45,282 nt of DNA from Gordonia hirsuta DSM 44140 = NBRC 16056 (GCF_000333015.1 NZ_BANT01000043.1:1-45282), one strand, 5' to 3'; positions 9,925 to 17,771 are shown, counted from the first letter of the stretch. Notes: generated by a model from the sequence alone, not told the origin. Program-made: numbers and translations.

Positions 9925-10977
9925 TCAGGCTCCTTCCAGGACGTCGTAGACGTCATAGGTCAGCGGCACGTCCAGCTGGTCGTAGGTGCAGCTGCGCGGG
10001 TCGCGGTCGGGCCGCCAGCGCAGGAACTTCACCGTGTGCCGGAAGCGCCGGTTCTCCATCTGGTCGTAGGCGACTTCGACGACCAGGTCCTGGCGGATCG
10101 GGATCCACTCCCCCGACGCCGAACTGCGCCAGCGGCTGGGTTCGCCCGGTGCGACGGCATCGGGGTCGAGCCGGAGCCGTTCGAGCTGCGCCTGCAGTGC
10201 GAGTCGTTTCGCATCCGAGAAGGCGCTGGACCCGCCGACCAGGTGGGCTTCGCCGTCGTCGTCGTACAGGCCCAGGAGCATCGACCCCAGGCCGGTGCCG
10301 CTCTTGTGGACGCGGTAACCCAGCACCACGCAGTCGGCGGTGCGTGTGTGTTTGATCTTGAGCATCTCGCGTTTGCCCGGAACGTAGCGGCCGTCGAGCC
10401 GTTTGGCGACGACCCCGTCGAGGCCAGCGCCTTCGAACGCGGTGAACCAGTCCTGCGCCTGCTCCGCGTCCCGGGTGGTCCGGCCCAGCCGCAGTCGCGC
10501 ATCCGGTCCGGCCGGGCCGATCGCCTCGGCCAGTGCCCGGCGCCGCTGCACATAGGGTTCGGGCATCAGGTCCTGCGTACCGAGGGCCAACGCGTCGAAG
10601 CCGATGAACAGCGCCGGGGTCGCCGCCGCGAGTTCGGCGACGCGGGAGGCGGCCGGGTGGATCCGCTGGGACAACTGATCCCAGTCCAGGCGGGTGACCC
10701 CACCGATCATGCGGGGAACGCAGATCTCCCCGTCGATCACCGCCCGGCTCGACAGCTCCGTCGCGGCGGCCGCTACCAGCTCTGGGAAGTAGCGGGCCAG
10801 ATCTTTCCCGCTGCGCGAGGAAATCGCGATCTCGTCCCCGTCGCGGAAGATCACTGCGCGGAAACCGTCCCATTTCGGCTCGTACGACCACTGCGGCTCG
10901 CCCGGCGGCTGGGTGGGCACCGCAGCCACCGCTTTGGCCAGCATCGGCGCGATCGGCGGGTTCACTGGCAGGTCCAT
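9925..10977 (-). CDS. ligC: ATP-dependent DNA ligase LigC
   Basis: DNA ligase of 350 residues. Motif I is EPKWDGFR with the adenylated lysine K35, motif III is in AVIDGEICV, motif IV is LDGVVAKRLDG and motif V is MLKIKHTR. A C-terminal OB-fold region ends in TVKFLRWRPDRDP. The length matches stand-alone LigC, not LigB or LigD. It is the first gene of a two-gene operon with the polymerase gene. It acts in NAD-independent nick sealing and probably hands substrates to or from the adjacent polymerase. Confidence 0.93.
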   Translation of the reverse strand: MDLPVNPPIAPMLAKAVAAVPTQPPGEPQWSYEPKWDGFRAVIFRDGDEIAISSRSGKDLARYFPELVAAAATELSSRAVIDGEICVPRMIGGVTRLDWDQLSQRIHPAASRVAELAAATPALFIGFDALALGTQDLMPEPYVQRRRALAEAIGPAGPDARLRLGRTTRDAEQAQDWFTAFEGAGLDGVVAKRLDGRYVPGKREMLKIKHTRTADCVVLGYRVHKSGTGLGSMLLGLYDDDGEAHLVGGSSAFSDAKRLALQAQLERLRLDPDAVAPGEPSRWRSSASGEWIPIRQDLVVEVAYDQMENRRFRHTVKFLRWRPDRDPRSCTYDQLDVPLTYDVYDVLEGA

Positions 10978-11017
10978 GTACTCACGCTACCGCCGCTGCT
11001 CGGTATCGTCAGGGCTC

Positions 11018-11926
11018 ATGAGCGCCGCCGGCCGTTTCGCACCGTCCCCGTCCGGAGACCTGCACCTCGGTAACCTGCGGACCGCGCTGCTGGCCTGGCT
11101 GTTCGCCCGGTCGACCGGCCGGGACTTCGTGATCCGGATGGAAGACCTGGACCGGGTCCGTCCCGGCGCCGCGCAGCGGCAGCTGTCCGATCTGGCCGCG
11201 ATCGGGCTGGACTGGTCCGAGCCGGTGATCTGGCAGTCCGCCCGCCGGGAGGTCTACCGCGCGGCGGTGGCCGAGCTGACCTCCGCCGGCGAGACCTTCG
11301 AGTGCTTCTGTACGCGCCGGGAGATCCAGGAGGCGCCGTCGGCACCGCACGCGCCGCCAGGCGCCTACCCCGGTACCTGCCGGGATCTGACCGAACCGCA
11401 GCGTGCGCAACGCCGCGGCGACCGGCCCGCCGCGATCCGGCTGCGCGCCGACACCGCCTCGTTCACCGTGCACGACCAGCTGCACGACCAGCTGCACGGC
11501 GACTACACCGGCGAGGTCGACGATTTCGTTCTGCTGCGCGGGGACGGTACCCCCGCCTACAACCTGGCGGTGGTGGTCGACGATGCCGCCGCCGGCATCG
11601 ACCAGGTGGTCCGCGGCGAGGATCTGCTCTCGTCGGCACCGCGGCAGGCGTATCTGGCCGTGCGTCTGGGATACCCGGTACCCGAGTACGCCCACGTACC
11701 GATGGTGCTGAACACCGACCGGATCCGGCTGTCCAAGCGGGACGGCGCGATCACGCTGGCGCAGCTGGCCGACCACGGGATCGACTCCGCCCGGGCGCTG
11801 ACCCTGATGGCAGAGTCGCTGGGTCTGGCCGCTCCCGGCGAGTCGGTGGACGTCGAGACGCTGCTGCGCCGCTTCGATCCGGCCCGGATTCCCCGGGAGC
11901 CGTGGCTGTTCACCCCGCCCGGATGA
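11018..11926 (+). CDS. gluQRS: Glutamyl-Q tRNA(Asp) synthetase
   Basis: Truncated glutamyl-tRNA synthetase paralogue of 302 residues that activates glutamate and attaches it to the queuosine base at position 34 of tRNA-Asp. The HIGH-type motif is HLGN (16-19) in FAPSPSGDLHLGN, the KMSKS-type motif is LSKRD (238-242), and zinc-ligand-type residues are C96 and C98 in ECFCTRRE plus PGTCRDL. There is no anticodon-binding domain, which separates it from GltX. The ATG at 11018 is chosen because the motif starts there; longer in-frame starts overlap ligC. A 12-nt tandem repeat adds a duplicated HDQL. It converges with tgt, which supplies the queuine. Confidence 0.9.
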   Translation: MSAAGRFAPSPSGDLHLGNLRTALLAWLFARSTGRDFVIRMEDLDRVRPGAAQRQLSDLAAIGLDWSEPVIWQSARREVYRAAVAELTSAGETFECFCTRREIQEAPSAPHAPPGAYPGTCRDLTEPQRAQRRGDRPAAIRLRADTASFTVHDQLHDQLHGDYTGEVDDFVLLRGDGTPAYNLAVVVDDAAAGIDQVVRGEDLLSSAPRQAYLAVRLGYPVPEYAHVPMVLNTDRIRLSKRDGAITLAQLADHGIDSARALTLMAESLGLAAPGESVDVETLLRRFDPARIPREPWLFTPPG

Positions 11927-11927
11927 A

Positions 11928-11973
11928 CTTGTGTTCCGTTTCCGACCTCTCCGGGGAGGAAACGGAACACGAG
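11928..11973. terminator. Bidirectional hairpin between gluQRS and tgt
   Basis: A 16-bp near-perfect inverted repeat (15 of 16 paired; core GTGTTCCGTTTCC and GGAAACGGAACAC) surrounds a 14-base GC-rich loop, directly after the gluQRS stop and between two convergent genes. It is a good bidirectional terminator candidate although no T-run follows. The AT content of the arms is unlike the surrounding DNA. Confidence 0.5.
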
Positions 11974-12037
11974 ATCGCGCTGCGCCCGCCCGGTGTATCG
12001 AACAGCGGCATTTTTCCTCCGGCTCTGCGTGACGCGG

Positions 12038-13285
12038 TCAGGTCCGGCGGGCGGCTCCCGCGTAGTACCGGGCCAGGAATTCGTCGCGGTATTCGAAGTA
12101 GTTCCCCGCGTCGATGGCGCGGCGGGCACGGTCGACCAGAGTCACCGTGAACGACAGGTTGTGCAGGGTCGCCAGCGTCGCGGCGAGACCTTCCTTCGCC
12201 CGGAACAGATGGTGCAGGTAGGCGCGGGTGTACTGGGTGGAGTAGTTGTCCAGTTCGGCATCCAGCGGCGAGAAATCGGCCTTGTATCTGGCGTTGGTGA
12301 TGTTGTAGCGCCCGTCGAAGGAGTAGATCGCGCCGTTGCGGGCGACCCGGGTCGGTGACACGCAGTCGAAGGTGTCGGCACCGTTCTCGATGGCCGTGAA
12401 GATGTCGTCGGGTTCGCTGATGCCCAGCAGGTGGCGCGGCGCATCCTCGGGCAGCTCGTCGGTGACCCAACCGACGATGGTGCCCAGGTTCGCCTTCTCC
12501 AGCGCCCCGCCGATGCCGTAACCGCCGAACCCCTTGCCGCCGGCGTCCCGGTCGATCCGGGACAGTTCGAGCAGGTCCCGGGTGGCCTTACGGCGCAGGT
12601 CCTCGTACTGGGCGCCCTGCACGACTCCCCACAGCGACTGCTGCGGCCGATGGGTCCGGGCGGTCGAGAGCCGGTTGTGTTCGGCCAGGCAGCGGATCGC
12701 CCACTGCCGGGTGCGCTCGAGCGAACTCTCCTGGTAGCCGCGGGTGTTCATCAGCGTGGTCAGCTCGTCGAAGGCGAAGATGATGTCGGCGCCCAGCTGG
12801 TGCTGGATCTGCATGGACACCTCGGGGGTGAACCGGTGGCGGGATCCGTCCAGATGGGACTTGAAGGTGACGCCGTCGTCGTCGACGTCGGCCAGCCGTT
12901 CCTTTCCTTCAGCGACTGCCGAGTCGTCCTGGCGACCCTCGACATCCATCGAGATGACCTTCTTGAAGCCCACGCCCAGGCTCATCACCTGGAAGCCGCC
13001 GCTGTCGGTGTAGGTCGGTCCGGGCCAGTTCATGAAAGCGCCCAGACCGCCGGCGGCGTCGACGATCTCCGGACCCGGCTGCAGATAGAGGTGGTACGCG
13101 TTGGCCAGTACCGCCTGAGCCCCCAGCGCGGCCACCGCTTCGGGCAGCACCGTCTTGACCGTCGCCTTGGTGCCGACCGGGATAAAGGCGGGGGTGGCGA
13201 TGTCACCGTGCGGGGTGCGGATGATCCCGGTCCGTCCCGCGGTGCCGTGCAGGGTGCTGCGTGCAACGAACTCACTGGTGGTCAC
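12038..13285 (-). CDS. tgt: tRNA-guanine transglycosylase, divergent, lacking zinc cysteines
   Basis: Exchanges G34 for a queuine-type base in tRNAs with GUN anticodons. The GTG start (VTTSEFVARSTLHG) is used; the open frame extends upstream but leaves the family. D94 in YTDSGGFQVMS and nucleophile D307 in DTFDCVSPTR are present, and HLDGSRHRF follows. The zinc site is broken: where the family has ECxCxxC, this protein has ELDNYST (L345, N347, T350), while the final ligand H375 in LHN remains. About 30 extra residues lie between the SGGFQ loop and GVTFKSHLDG. The protein is 415 residues long. Function is likely retained but metal use is doubtful. Confidence 0.85.
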   Translation of the reverse strand: MTTSEFVARSTLHGTAGRTGIIRTPHGDIATPAFIPVGTKATVKTVLPEAVAALGAQAVLANAYHLYLQPGPEIVDAAGGLGAFMNWPGPTYTDSGGFQVMSLGVGFKKVISMDVEGRQDDSAVAEGKERLADVDDDGVTFKSHLDGSRHRFTPEVSMQIQHQLGADIIFAFDELTTLMNTRGYQESSLERTRQWAIRCLAEHNRLSTARTHRPQQSLWGVVQGAQYEDLRRKATRDLLELSRIDRDAGGKGFGGYGIGGALEKANLGTIVGWVTDELPEDAPRHLLGISEPDDIFTAIENGADTFDCVSPTRVARNGAIYSFDGRYNITNARYKADFSPLDAELDNYSTQYTRAYLHHLFRAKEGLAATLATLHNLSFTVTLVDRARRAIDAGNYFEYRDEFLARYYAGAARRT

Positions 13286-13313
13286 GCGGGCGATTCTCCC
13301 ATAGCGTAAGGGA

Positions 13314-13778
13314 ATGACGCCGATATGCATCGCCGGGTCGACGCGCACCCGCGCGCGAGCCGCCACCGTCCTGTTCGCCGCCGGGCTCGGCCTGATCCTG
13401 GCCGGCTGCGGCACCGAACAGCAGGCCCCCGATTCCAGTCAGGCCGCCCACACACCACCGGCCGACCGCAGCATTCCCGTGGTAGGCGGCGTGAGCCCAC
13501 CAAGCCGCGACTCGGCGGAGTCGCCTTCCAGTGCACCCAAGGACGCCGACGAATGCGGCCGGGTCGGGGGCCCCGACGGCTCTCTGTTCGTGCGGCTGGC
13601 CGGCGGCGATGTGACCTGCGAGACCGCGATGTCGATCGCCAAACAGTACAGCCCGCTCATCTCCACCGGCGAGCCGCAGACCGTGTCCGGCTGGGATTGC
13701 GGGCCGTCGGCCGAGACACACGGCGAGTTGGCCCGCTGCACCAAGGACAACCAGATCATCGCGTTCACCGCGATCTGA
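13314..13778 (+). CDS. Putative lipoprotein
   Basis: Protein of 154 residues with a basic N-terminus, a hydrophobic stretch and a clear lipobox LILAGC (lipidated cysteine C32). The mature part starts with a flexible Ser/Pro-rich linker of about 45 residues, then a small domain with four cysteines (in DECGRV, VTCETA, WDCGPS and ARCTKD) that could form two disulfides. It is not a family I recognise; the pattern resembles small secreted actinobacterial domains. Only 28 bases separate its ATG from the tgt GTG, so the two promoters must overlap or one lies inside a coding region. Confidence 0.75.
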   Translation: MTPICIAGSTRTRARAATVLFAAGLGLILAGCGTEQQAPDSSQAAHTPPADRSIPVVGGVSPPSRDSAESPSSAPKDADECGRVGGPDGSLFVRLAGGDVTCETAMSIAKQYSPLISTGEPQTVSGWDCGPSAETHGELARCTKDNQIIAFTAI

Positions 13779-13785
13779 GGCGGCC

Positions 13786-15102
13786 TCAGATCAGCGCATC
13801 GGCCACACGCTCGAGTGCGGCGACCCGGCTGCCCTTGACCAGAACCGCGTCCCCGTCGGACAGGTCCCCCAACGCGGCGACCGCGGCGTCCACATCGGCG
13901 ACGTGGGTCACCGACTCCCCGTAGTCGGGCTCGTCGACGGCGATCACCGTGATACCCAGCGCACGCGCGTGTTCGGCGATGCCCCGGTGCGCGGCCGGAC
14001 CGTCCGCACCGAGTTCGGCCATGGTGCCCAGGACCGCGAACCGGCGCGCGGCCGTCAGCCGCCCCAGTGAATCCAGTGCGGCCGCCATCGACGTCGGATT
14101 GGCGTTGTAGGCGTCGTTGATCACCCGCACGCCCGCGGCGGTGGTGGTCAGTTCCATCCGGAGTCCAGACAGCCGGGCCTGCGCCAGACCGGCGGCGATC
14201 GCCTCGATCGGCACTCCCAGGCCGCCGCCGGCGGCCGCGGCGGCCAGTGCATTGGGGACCTGGTGTTCCCCGCGCGCCCCGAGTGCCACCCGGGTGGCGC
14301 CCCACGGAGTCACCAGATCGAAGCTGGCGCGCAGCTGATCGTCGAGCAGAACGTTCTCGGCACGCACATCGGCGCCGCCCCCGGATCCGTAGAACAGGGT
14401 CCGCGCCTGGGTGCGGGTGTGCATCGCGGCCACCAGTTCATGGTCGGCGTTGAGCACCGCCAGCCCGTCGGCAGGCAGCGCTTCGACCAGTTCCCCCTTG
14501 GCGCGCGCGACATCGGCCAGCGAGCCGAACATCTCCAGATGCACGCCCTCCACGCGGGTCAACACCCCGACGGTGGGCGAGGCGATCTCGCACAGCAACT
14601 GGATGTGCCCGACGCCGCGGGCGCCCATCTCCAGCACCACCGCTTCGGTGTCGTCCGGCGCACCCAGCAGGGTCAGCGGCAGACCCAGTTCGTTGTTGAA
14701 ACTCTTCTCGCTGGCGGCGGTGCGGAAAGTCGTCTCCAGCACCCCCGCCAGCAGATCCTTGGTGGAGGTCTTGCCGACCGATCCGGTGACCCCGACGACC
14801 CGGTCGGGTACCTGGCGGCGCGCCTCGCGCCCCAGCGCGGCCAGCGCGATCGCGGTGTCGGCGACCTGGACGGCGGTGGCCCGCACTGCGGGGTCGGGGG
14901 CACGATCGGTCAGGTAGGCGGTGGCTCCCGCCGCGACGGCGGCGCCGATGAAATCGTGCCCGTCGCGGGCGGCGACGATCGGAACGAACAACTGGCCCGG
15001 CCGGGCCGAACGCGAATCGATACCGGCCGAGTCGACCCGGACATCGGGGCCGTGGAGGACGCCGCCGGTGGCGGCCGCGATCTGACTGGTGAACAGGTGC
15101 AC
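13786..15102 (-). CDS. murF: UDP-MurNAc-tripeptide--D-Ala-D-Ala ligase (MurF family)
   Basis: Mur ligase of 438 residues that joins D-Ala-D-Ala to the UDP-MurNAc tripeptide in peptidoglycan synthesis. N-terminal domain binds the substrate; the ATP loop is GVTGSVGKTSTKDL (K111); KSFNNELGLPLTLL is the MurF signature; NDAYNANPTSM and the C-terminal VLVKGSR complete it. The GTG start (VHLFTSQ) is chosen; longer ORF starts enter the ddl promoter. It is divergent from ddl by 67 bases, so the enzymes that make and use D-Ala-D-Ala share a control region. It is outside a dcw cluster here, so it may be a second MurF. Confidence 0.85.
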   Translation of the reverse strand: MHLFTSQIAAATGGVLHGPDVRVDSAGIDSRSARPGQLFVPIVAARDGHDFIGAAVAAGATAYLTDRAPDPAVRATAVQVADTAIALAALGREARRQVPDRVVGVTGSVGKTSTKDLLAGVLETTFRTAASEKSFNNELGLPLTLLGAPDDTEAVVLEMGARGVGHIQLLCEIASPTVGVLTRVEGVHLEMFGSLADVARAKGELVEALPADGLAVLNADHELVAAMHTRTQARTLFYGSGGGADVRAENVLLDDQLRASFDLVTPWGATRVALGARGEHQVPNALAAAAAGGGLGVPIEAIAAGLAQARLSGLRMELTTTAAGVRVINDAYNANPTSMAAALDSLGRLTAARRFAVLGTMAELGADGPAAHRGIAEHARALGITVIAVDEPDYGESVTHVADVDAAVAALGDLSDGDAVLVKGSRVAALERVADALI

Positions 15103-15169
15103 ACGCCAAACGCTACCCGCCGGGGCCAGCGCGGCGGCAGCCGATATCACCGATCAGTATCCTGACCCC

Positions 15170-16249
15170 ATGAGTTCTCCCCTCCTGCGACTGGTGGTCC
15201 TCTACGGCGGGGTCTCCGCCGAACACGATGTCTCCCGGATCTCGGCCGCGCACGTACTGGCCGCCGCCGATCGCACCAGGTACACCCTGGTTCCGGTCGG
15301 CATCGCCAAGGACGGGACCTGGCATCGCAACGACACCGCCGCCGCTGCGCTGACCGCCGGCGAGGATCTGGGTTCCAGCCTGGACATCACCGGACCGGTG
15401 GTCGATCCAGTGCAGGTCCTCACCGACGCTCCCGCCGGCAGCGGCGAGACGGTAGTGCTGCCGCTGCTGCACGGACCGCACGGCGAAGACGGCACCGTCC
15501 AGGGGCTGCTCGAGATGCTGACCGTCCCCTATGTGGGCTGCGGTGTGCTCTCCTCGGCCCTGTGCATGGACAAGGGAATGGCCAAAGAGGTCGCCGCGCG
15601 CGCCGAGATCCCGCAGTGCCGCTGGCTCACCCTGCGGTACGGAGTCGACGAGCCGGAGACCTTCGCCGCCGAGGCGATCGCCGTCCTGGGCCTGCCGGTC
15701 TTCGTCAAACCCGCCAATATGGGCTCGTCGGTGGGCGTCACCCGCGCCGAGTCCGCCGCCGAACTGTACGACGCGATCACCCTGGCACTGCGGTACGACG
15801 ATGTGGTCGTGGTCGAGGAGGCCGTGACCGCCCGCGAGATCGAGGTCGGCGTGCTCGGCAACGGTATCGGCGCGACCACCCTGCCCGGCGAGGTCCGGCC
15901 CGGCAGCGACTTCTACGACTACGAGGACAAGTACATCACCGGCGCCGCCGAACTGGTGATCCCGGCTGAACTGTCCGACGCCGCCATCGCCGAGGTCCGC
16001 CGGCTGGCCGCCCGCGCCTTCGTCGCCCTGCGGTGCGCGGGGATGGCCCGGGTCGACTTCTTCTACGAGGAAGGCGGCCGCGGCTGGCTGCTCAACGAGA
16101 TCAATACGATCCCCGGGTTCACCCCGGCGTCGATGTACCCGAAGATGTGGGAGGCCACGGGGGTCTCGTACCCGGAGCTGATCGACCGCCTGGTGGAACT
16201 GGCTCGGGCCACCCATCGTCGTCGTAGCGGCTTCTCCCTGGAGCACTGA
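15170..16249 (+). CDS. ddl: D-alanine--D-alanine ligase
   Basis: ATP-grasp ligase of 359 residues making D-Ala-D-Ala. The catalytic glutamate is E18 in GGVSAEHDVS, the serine is in MGSSVGVT (184/185), and the omega loop has FYDYEDKY with Y253, which marks a D-Ala-D-Ala enzyme and not the D-lactate-using Van type. The metal-binding LNEINTIPGFTP is intact. The ATG at 15170 gives the usual short N-terminus; a longer in-frame ORF start lies in the intergenic region. A terminator and tRNA-Ser(CGA) follow. Divergent pairing with murF implies co-regulation. Confidence 0.93.
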   Translation: MSSPLLRLVVLYGGVSAEHDVSRISAAHVLAAADRTRYTLVPVGIAKDGTWHRNDTAAAALTAGEDLGSSLDITGPVVDPVQVLTDAPAGSGETVVLPLLHGPHGEDGTVQGLLEMLTVPYVGCGVLSSALCMDKGMAKEVAARAEIPQCRWLTLRYGVDEPETFAAEAIAVLGLPVFVKPANMGSSVGVTRAESAAELYDAITLALRYDDVVVVEEAVTAREIEVGVLGNGIGATTLPGEVRPGSDFYDYEDKYITGAAELVIPAELSDAAIAEVRRLAARAFVALRCAGMARVDFFYEEGGRGWLLNEINTIPGFTPASMYPKMWEATGVSYPELIDRLVELARATHRRRSGFSLEH

Positions 16250-16265
16250 CCGGACCCGCGCAGTG

Positions 16266-16302
16266 AAAAGGCCCCTGACCTGCATTGCAGATCAGGGGCC
16301 TT
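16266..16302. terminator. Rho-independent terminator shared by ddl and tRNA-Ser(CGA)
   Basis: An 11-bp stem AAGGCCCCTGA and TCAGGGGCCTT with a further internal TGCA/TGCA pairing lies between ddl (plus) and the tRNA (minus). On the minus strand it ends in TTTT, giving a good intrinsic terminator for the tRNA; it can also stop ddl read-through. Confidence 0.75.
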
Positions 16303-16305
16303 GCG

Positions 16306-16390
16306 CGGTGGCGAGGGGATTTGAACCCCTGGTGCGTTGCCGCACACAGCATTTCGAGTGCTGCACCTTCGGCCACTCGGACACGCCACC
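16306..16390 (-). tRNA. tRNA-Ser(CGA)
   Basis: Class II tRNA on the reverse strand. Acceptor GGTGGCG pairs with CGCCACC, the T arm contains GGTTCAAATCC, a long variable arm is present, and the anticodon loop CTCGAAA carries CGA. The discriminator is G. CCA is not encoded. It is followed by the terminator at 16266-16302. Confidence 0.95.
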
Positions 16391-16458
16391 GCGGAAAACT
16401 GTACCCGAGCGCCGACCGGGAATTAAATCCGCTGGTCAGCTACCCGCTGCACGCGAAT

Positions 16459-16668
16459 TCAGTTGCCCGCCAGCTTGTCCTTGACCTCGCCGGCCTTCTC
16501 GGTCACGCTGCCGATGACACCCTTGACCTGCTCGTTATCGGCCAGCTCGCCGACCTTCTCCTTGACCTGGTCGACGACACCGGAGACGGTCTCGTTGTCG
16601 GCGAGCTCGCCGACCTTGTCCTTGACCTGGTCCACGATTCCGCTGATCTTGTCCGACAGTTCCGACAT
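16459..16668 (-). CDS. Small acidic repeat protein (CsbD/antitoxin-like)
   Basis: Protein of 69 residues made almost wholly of three 20-residue repeats (about 9-28, 29-48, 49-69) of the form GVVDQVKEKVGELADNE. Each would form an amphipathic, highly charged helix, so the protein is a helical repeat rod or is disordered until bound. The composition resembles CsbD-type stress proteins and the MT0933-like antitoxin family, but I cannot assign either. The ribosome-binding site AAGGGAAC precedes the ATG. No toxin partner is adjacent: the next gene is tadA. The repeat is also seen in the DNA with a 60-nt period. Confidence 0.75.
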   Translation of the reverse strand: MSELSDKISGIVDQVKDKVGELADNETVSGVVDQVKEKVGELADNEQVKGVIGSVTEKAGEVKDKLAGN

Positions 16669-16743
16669 GTTGGTTCCCTTCGTCTACTGGCGCGTCGCAA
16701 CGACGGCGCACGTGTCCGATTCTAGTCCGCGGCACCGGCTTCG

Positions 16744-17199
16744 TCACCGGGGACGCCGGACGGCGAAGAACTCCTCGAGCAGGGCGGCGCACTCGCGCGC
16801 CAGGACCCCGCCGCGTACCTCGGGACGCCAGCTCAACCGCCGGTCACGCAGCAGATCCCACTGCGAACCGACCGCACCGGTCTTGGGCTCGTAGGCGCCG
16901 AAGACCAGCGAGGAGATGCGGGCCAGACCGATCGCTCCGGCACACATCGCACACGGCTCCACCGTCACCGCCAGCGTGCATCCCTCCAGCCGCCAGCCGT
17001 CCCCGTGGACACGGGCGGCTTCGCGCAGGGCGAGGATCTCGGCGTGGGCGGTCGGATCGCCGTCGGCTTCACGACGGTTGGCGGCGCGGGCCAGCTCCCG
17101 GCCGTCGGGGCCGAAGACGACCGCACCGATGGGCACGTCTTCTGCGGGCGCGCTCCGTGCCGCGGCCAGCGCCGCGCGGATCTGCGCCTGCGCGGGCAC
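16744..17199 (-). CDS. tadA: tRNA adenosine(34) deaminase
   Basis: Zinc deaminase of 151 residues converting A34 to inosine in tRNA-Arg(ACG). The active site is H52-A-E54 (TAHAEILAL) with cysteines C83 and C86 in EPCAMCAGA. The length and the PIGAVVFGPDG N-terminus are typical. The gene starts 4 bases after the stop of its upstream partner, so the two are co-transcribed, the same pairing as Rv3752c/Rv3753c. Its substrate tRNA-Arg(ACG) is encoded at 25587-25659. Confidence 0.93.
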   Translation of the reverse strand: MPAQAQIRAALAAARSAPAEDVPIGAVVFGPDGRELARAANRREADGDPTAHAEILALREAARVHGDGWRLEGCTLAVTVEPCAMCAGAIGLARISSLVFGAYEPKTGAVGSQWDLLRDRRLSWRPEVRGGVLARECAALLEEFFAVRRPR

Positions 17200-17203
17200 C
17201 GGC

Positions 17204-17719
17204 TCAGTCCCCGAGGTCGTCGAGCACCCCGGACAGTTCGTCGGCGAACCCCAGGCGTGCGGCGATCATGCCGAGCTGTTCGTCGGCATACAGGTCGGTG
17301 TCACCGACGATGATGCTCATCACCCCGTCGGGCAGACCCAGATCGGCCAGCACCGCCACATCGCCTTCCTCCCACGGGTCGACGTCGTCGACGTCGTCCG
17401 GATCCAGATCGGGGACGTCGATGTGTAGACGCTCGAGCACGTCCTCGGCGATGTCGTAGTCGACGGCGGCGGTGGCGTCCGAGAGCAGCAGTCGCGCACC
17501 ACTGGGGGACGGGCGAATGACGATGAAGAACTCGTCGTCCACGTTCAGCAGCCCGAAGACCGCACCGGCCGCCCGCAGCTCCCGCAGCTGCTGCTCGGCC
17601 TCCTGCAGGCTGTCCAGGGCCCCGCCGGACAGCGGAGTGACCTTCCAGCCGGTCTCTTCGCGGACCACCGCGACCGCGTAACCATCGATATCGGAGGTGT
17701 GGTCGGCGGCGGATCCCAT
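17204..17719 (-). CDS. tRNA adenosine deaminase-associated protein
   Basis: Acidic protein of 171 residues always found next to tadA in actinobacteria (Rv3753c type). It has a mixed alpha/beta start (DIDGYAVAVVREETGWKVTPL), a strongly acidic middle (DVPDLDPDDVDDVDPWEEGD) and a helical C-terminus. No catalytic motif is visible; a role in helping or regulating TadA is inferred only from conserved pairing. The ATG at 17719 is my choice; a GTG at 17743 with a strong purine-rich site just upstream would add 8 residues and is a serious alternative. Confidence 0.85.
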   Translation of the reverse strand: MGSAADHTSDIDGYAVAVVREETGWKVTPLSGGALDSLQEAEQQLRELRAAGAVFGLLNVDDEFFIVIRPSPSGARLLLSDATAAVDYDIAEDVLERLHIDVPDLDPDDVDDVDPWEEGDVAVLADLGLPDGVMSIIVGDTDLYADEQLGMIAARLGFADELSGVLDDLGD

Positions 17720-17771
17720 GCAGGCCACGGTAGCCGGTTTCACCCCCTCCCCCAAGTCATATCGCCCCGTG

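Noticed and set aside
15170-16249. Vancomycin-type D-Ala-D-Lac ligase
   Set aside because: The omega loop has the DKY tyrosine of D-Ala-D-Ala enzymes, and no vanH or vanX lies beside it.
16459-16668. Calling the repeat protein a toxin-antitoxin partner
   Set aside because: Adjacent genes are a tRNA and tadA; no toxin-like gene is present.
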